Made by a program: the position numbers and the translations under genes. From Clostridia bacterium (GTDB lineage Bacteria > Bacillota > Clostridia > Oscillospirales > CAG-272), in NCBI GenBank assembly GCA_017556845.1, contig JAFYMA010000145.1, positions 1 to 6,152 on the forward strand: 6,152 bases of DNA, given 5' to 3'. Positions 6,129 to 6,152 of the stretch are shown piece by piece. Position 1 is the stretch's first letter. Each line of letters starts with the position of its first letter. The notes under the pieces were generated by a model. The model was not told the origin of the DNA. It ran no database searches and was given only the letters and a program-made list of their open reading frames with translations.

Positions 6129-6152
6129 GCCTCTGTAGCTCAGTCGGTAGAG
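6129..6152 (+). tRNA. Third tRNA gene, cut by the window edge (identity unresolved)
   Basis: Six bases after tRNA-Asp a new tRNA begins: acceptor strand GCCTCTG (6129-6135), TA, D-stem GCTC (6138-6141), D-loop AGTCGGTA and the start of GAGC at 6150. The anticodon lies beyond the window. The 5' half would suit tRNA-Phe or tRNA-Thr among others, so I leave it unassigned. Confidence 0.85.

Noticed and set aside
5893..6138. 81-codon open frame on the + strand across the tRNA genes
   Set aside because: It is the well-known spurious translation of tRNA-Val and tRNA-Asp and begins inside the -35 box.

Overview
The window looks like an ordinary chromosomal stretch of a low-to-mid GC Gram-positive bacterium, most likely a member of Clostridia (Bacillota). 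The basis is the combination of strong TTGACA/17 bp/TATAAT-type promoters, GGAGG-like ribosome binding sites, a surface protein ending in an NPxT-type sorting-like signal, a small lipoprotein, a DinF/NorM-like MATE exporter and tRNA genes with encoded CCA. I cannot place it more closely from sequence alone.

Layout. Bases 3-623 (+) hold the 3' part of a gene for a secreted, surface-anchored protein that begins outside the window. A terminator hairpin (671-708), usable on both strands, separates it from a leftward pair: a MATE transporter (2426 to 1056) followed after 19 bp by a small lipoprotein (1036 to 710). Between the transporter and the next rightward gene lies a 264 bp divergent promoter region with one near-consensus promoter in each direction. 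Each predicted mRNA leader carries a copy of the same 23 bp element (19/23 identical), arranged as mirror images and each able to form a short hairpin at the mRNA 5' end. Rightward from there is a fused shikimate dehydrogenase-shikimate kinase (2691-3911, 406 aa) and, 35 bp later, a full-length RecQ helicase (3947-5788). The right end is the start of a tRNA operon: phased A-tracts, a near-consensus promoter, a leader that folds into a hairpin, tRNA-Val(TAC), tRNA-Asp(GTC) and the first 24 bases of a third tRNA.

How the parts relate. The AroE-AroK fusion joins two consecutive steps of the shikimate pathway (dehydroshikimate to shikimate to shikimate 3-phosphate) in one chain, and all catalytic residues I could check are present in both halves. 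RecQ is probably co-transcribed with it, although there is no functional link I can name. The transporter and lipoprotein are probably one transcription unit.

I do not see a phage, transposon, CRISPR, toxin-antitoxin or defence system here. The points most worth a second look are the mirrored leader element in the divergent promoter region and the compact AroE-AroK fusion.
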